From assembly GCA_025355645.1 (NCBI GenBank), contig JANXZG010000019.1:62001-126000 (forward strand): 64,000 nt of DNA. The letters run 5' to 3'. Shown here piece by piece: positions 62,826-64,000 of this stretch. The stretch is from Gammaproteobacteria bacterium (GTDB taxonomy: Bacteria > Pseudomonadota > Gammaproteobacteria > Steroidobacterales > Steroidobacteraceae). Below the pieces are notes generated by a model, which had not been told where the DNA came from, ran no database searches, and saw only the letters and a program-made list of their open reading frames with translations. The stretch's first letter is position 1. Each line of letters opens with the position of its first letter. A program made the translations under genes and the position numbers.

Positions 62826-64000
62826 TTATTCCCCTTTGAAAATATGTTCGGTAATGAGCCGGGGCAACCACGCGTCCGGATTCGCACCGACTTCCTCTAT
62901 CAACTCATGCATGCGCCGGACACTGGATGCCCGGCCAGAAATTACGGCGAGCTCGGCATCGAATCCCTTCAGATCAAGCTGACAAACGATGCCGCGATGG
63001 CCCTGCTTTACAAGAAACATGCGCGACCCTGGTTCTAGGCTTTCTTTGATCAGCTTGAATTCCCGCTCCGATAGGCCGAGGCCCTCCATATACTCCTGCG
63101 GATTGGCGTCGGCATTTGGAAAGAATATTTTGGTGGGAGTCTGCTCAATGAGCGTCCGGCTAATAGGACTCTTCAGCACGTCGCTGGCACTCTGGGTGGC
63201 CAGGCACATAACGCCGTTGAGTTTGCGCCAGGTTTTCGGGCCGTCCTTGGCGAAATTCTCGAACGCTTGGTCAGCGAGCAGGCGCCAGAACTCGTCCATC
63301 CAGCAAACCAGCCGCCGGCCATCCAGGAGTTGACGTACAAGGTGAAACAGGTAGAGCGTAACGGGCGTGCGCGTAATCCTGTGCTCAAGAAACTCTGTAA
63401 CGTCGAAACCAATAACGGCCCCGGCGCCTGTTCGCGATAGGACGGTGTCATGTGGATTGTCGAATACCCATGAATAGTCTCCTCGACAGTTCTCGCACCA
63501 CCTCCCCAACCGCGCGTGCAACCCGTCGGGGTCGGTGGAATCAAGGAACTCCACCAAGCGTGACAGCCTGCGCGCCGAAAGTTCGAGCGCTAGGGTTCCG
63601 TGCAGGGCTTGCTCAAGATCTTTGTCTTCGCTTGCCCGCAGATGGGGTTGCCTCGAGGAGGCAACCCTAGGCCCCGTCAGTTCGTGCAGCCACGCCTTCA
63701 GGAATTCGATGTTGGTGGGCGTGGCTGGCAACTGCAGTGGATTGAATCCGGTGGGCACCCCATTTCGCAGTGACTGATACTCACCGTGCAGCGCCCGCAC
63801 AAGAATTTCCAGGCCGCGGTCCTTGTCAAAAATCACCTGCGTAACGCCTTGGCGGCTGAGCATTGAGATTAGAAAGCCAATAAAGACGGTCTTTCCCGAT
63901 CCGGTTGGCCCGCAGATCAACGTATGGCCGATGTCTTTGCGACTGCCTCCATCGGCATCCGCAGGGTCGCTCGCGTGTAAAGAGAAATAGTATGGCGAGG
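62826..64000 (-). CDS. virB4: VirB4-type secretion ATPase, 5' part outside window
   Basis: Visible 390 or so C-terminal residues: the frame at the right edge reads PYYFSLHASDPADADGG and HTLICGPTGSGKTVF (Walker A), then VIFDKDRGLEI, ARLGRWCENC, VCWMDEFWRLL (Walker B), and LATQSASDVLKS. The largest T4SS ATPase, needed for pilus biogenesis. Its N-terminal half and any virB1-3 genes lie right of 64000. Strand and spacing show it as the first visible gene of the operon. Confidence 0.94.
   Translation of the reverse strand, partial: SPYYFSLHASDPADADGGSRKDIGHTLICGPTGSGKTVFIGFLISMLSRQGVTQVIFDKDRGLEILVRALHGEYQSLRNGVPTGFNPLQLPATPTNIEFLKAWLHELTGPRVASSRQPHLRASEDKDLEQALHGTLALELSARRLSRLVEFLDSTDPDGLHARLGRWCENCRGDYSWVFDNPHDTVLSRTGAGAVIGFDVTEFLEHRITRTPVTLYLFHLVRQLLDGRRLVCWMDEFWRLLADQAFENFAKDGPKTWRKLNGVMCLATQSASDVLKSPISRTLIEQTPTKIFFPNADANPQEYMEGLGLSEREFKLIKESLEPGSRMFLVKQGHRGIVCQLDLKGFDAELAVISGRASSVRRMHELIEEVGANPDAWLPRLITEHIFKGE

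Overview
The window is chromosomal DNA of a GC-rich, Gram-negative bacterium, most likely a gammaproteobacterium of the Xanthomonadales/Nevskiales/Steroidobacter type. The basis is the gene set: Rho, thioredoxin and an RhlB-type helicase grouped together, plus GreB, TtcA, YrfG, ArfB, SpeA, a large TonB-dependent receptor, many lipoproteins and an aryl-polyene-type pigment operon. No rRNA, tRNA or CRISPR array was recognised, and no gap between genes exceeds about 300 bases.

Layout. 1-4568 (minus strand): the promoter-proximal part of an aryl-polyene-like operon (two small membrane proteins, acyltransferase, acyl carrier protein, dehydratase, glycosyltransferase, thioesterase, second dehydratase, ketoreductase). 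Its ketosynthases are presumably beyond the left edge. 4683-19300: housekeeping genes: M23 lipoprotein, lactate permease, PGA-hydrolase-like protein, SPFH/NfeD pair, rho-trxA divergent from rhlB, nucleotidase, PHP exonuclease, MscS channel and ArfB. 19420-26813: a patatin with a cyclic-nucleotide-binding domain, a solitary phage-type tail sheath gene, a rhomboid with a 46-residue partner gene, an M1-peptidase homologue that has lost its zinc site, and an L,D-transpeptidase. 26949-35221: GreB, homospermidine synthase, GST, sulfurtransferase, arginine decarboxylase, a Gly-tailed RNA-binding protein, Nudix hydrolase and two unknowns. 35315-41087: HAD phosphatase, ATP-grasp ligase and HEXXH metallopeptidase with overlapping ends, then TtcA, an M32 carboxypeptidase and a nucleotidyltransferase two-gene module. 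41178-52121: envelope and secreted proteins, a TonB receptor, DUF1295 and DUF885 proteins, and a second, decayed nucleotidyltransferase module.

52301-64000 (minus strand) is one end of an integrative or mobilizable element. It is a tightly overlapping operon in the order virB4-B5-B6-B7-B8-B9-B10-B11, then two tandem VirD4/TraD-type coupling ATPases separated by a small membrane coiled-coil protein, a Cys-rich protein, and a MobA/MobL (MOBQ-type) relaxase as the last gene. VirB4 runs off the right edge. No integrase or attachment site is visible.

The points most worth a second look are: the tandem coupling proteins; the catalytically dead M1 homologue; the orphan tail sheath; the metallopeptidase/ATP-grasp/HAD module; the Gly/Arg/Asn-rich extension of Rho translationally coupled to trxA and facing an RG-tailed RhlB; and the two nucleotidyltransferase modules, one intact and one frameshifted.
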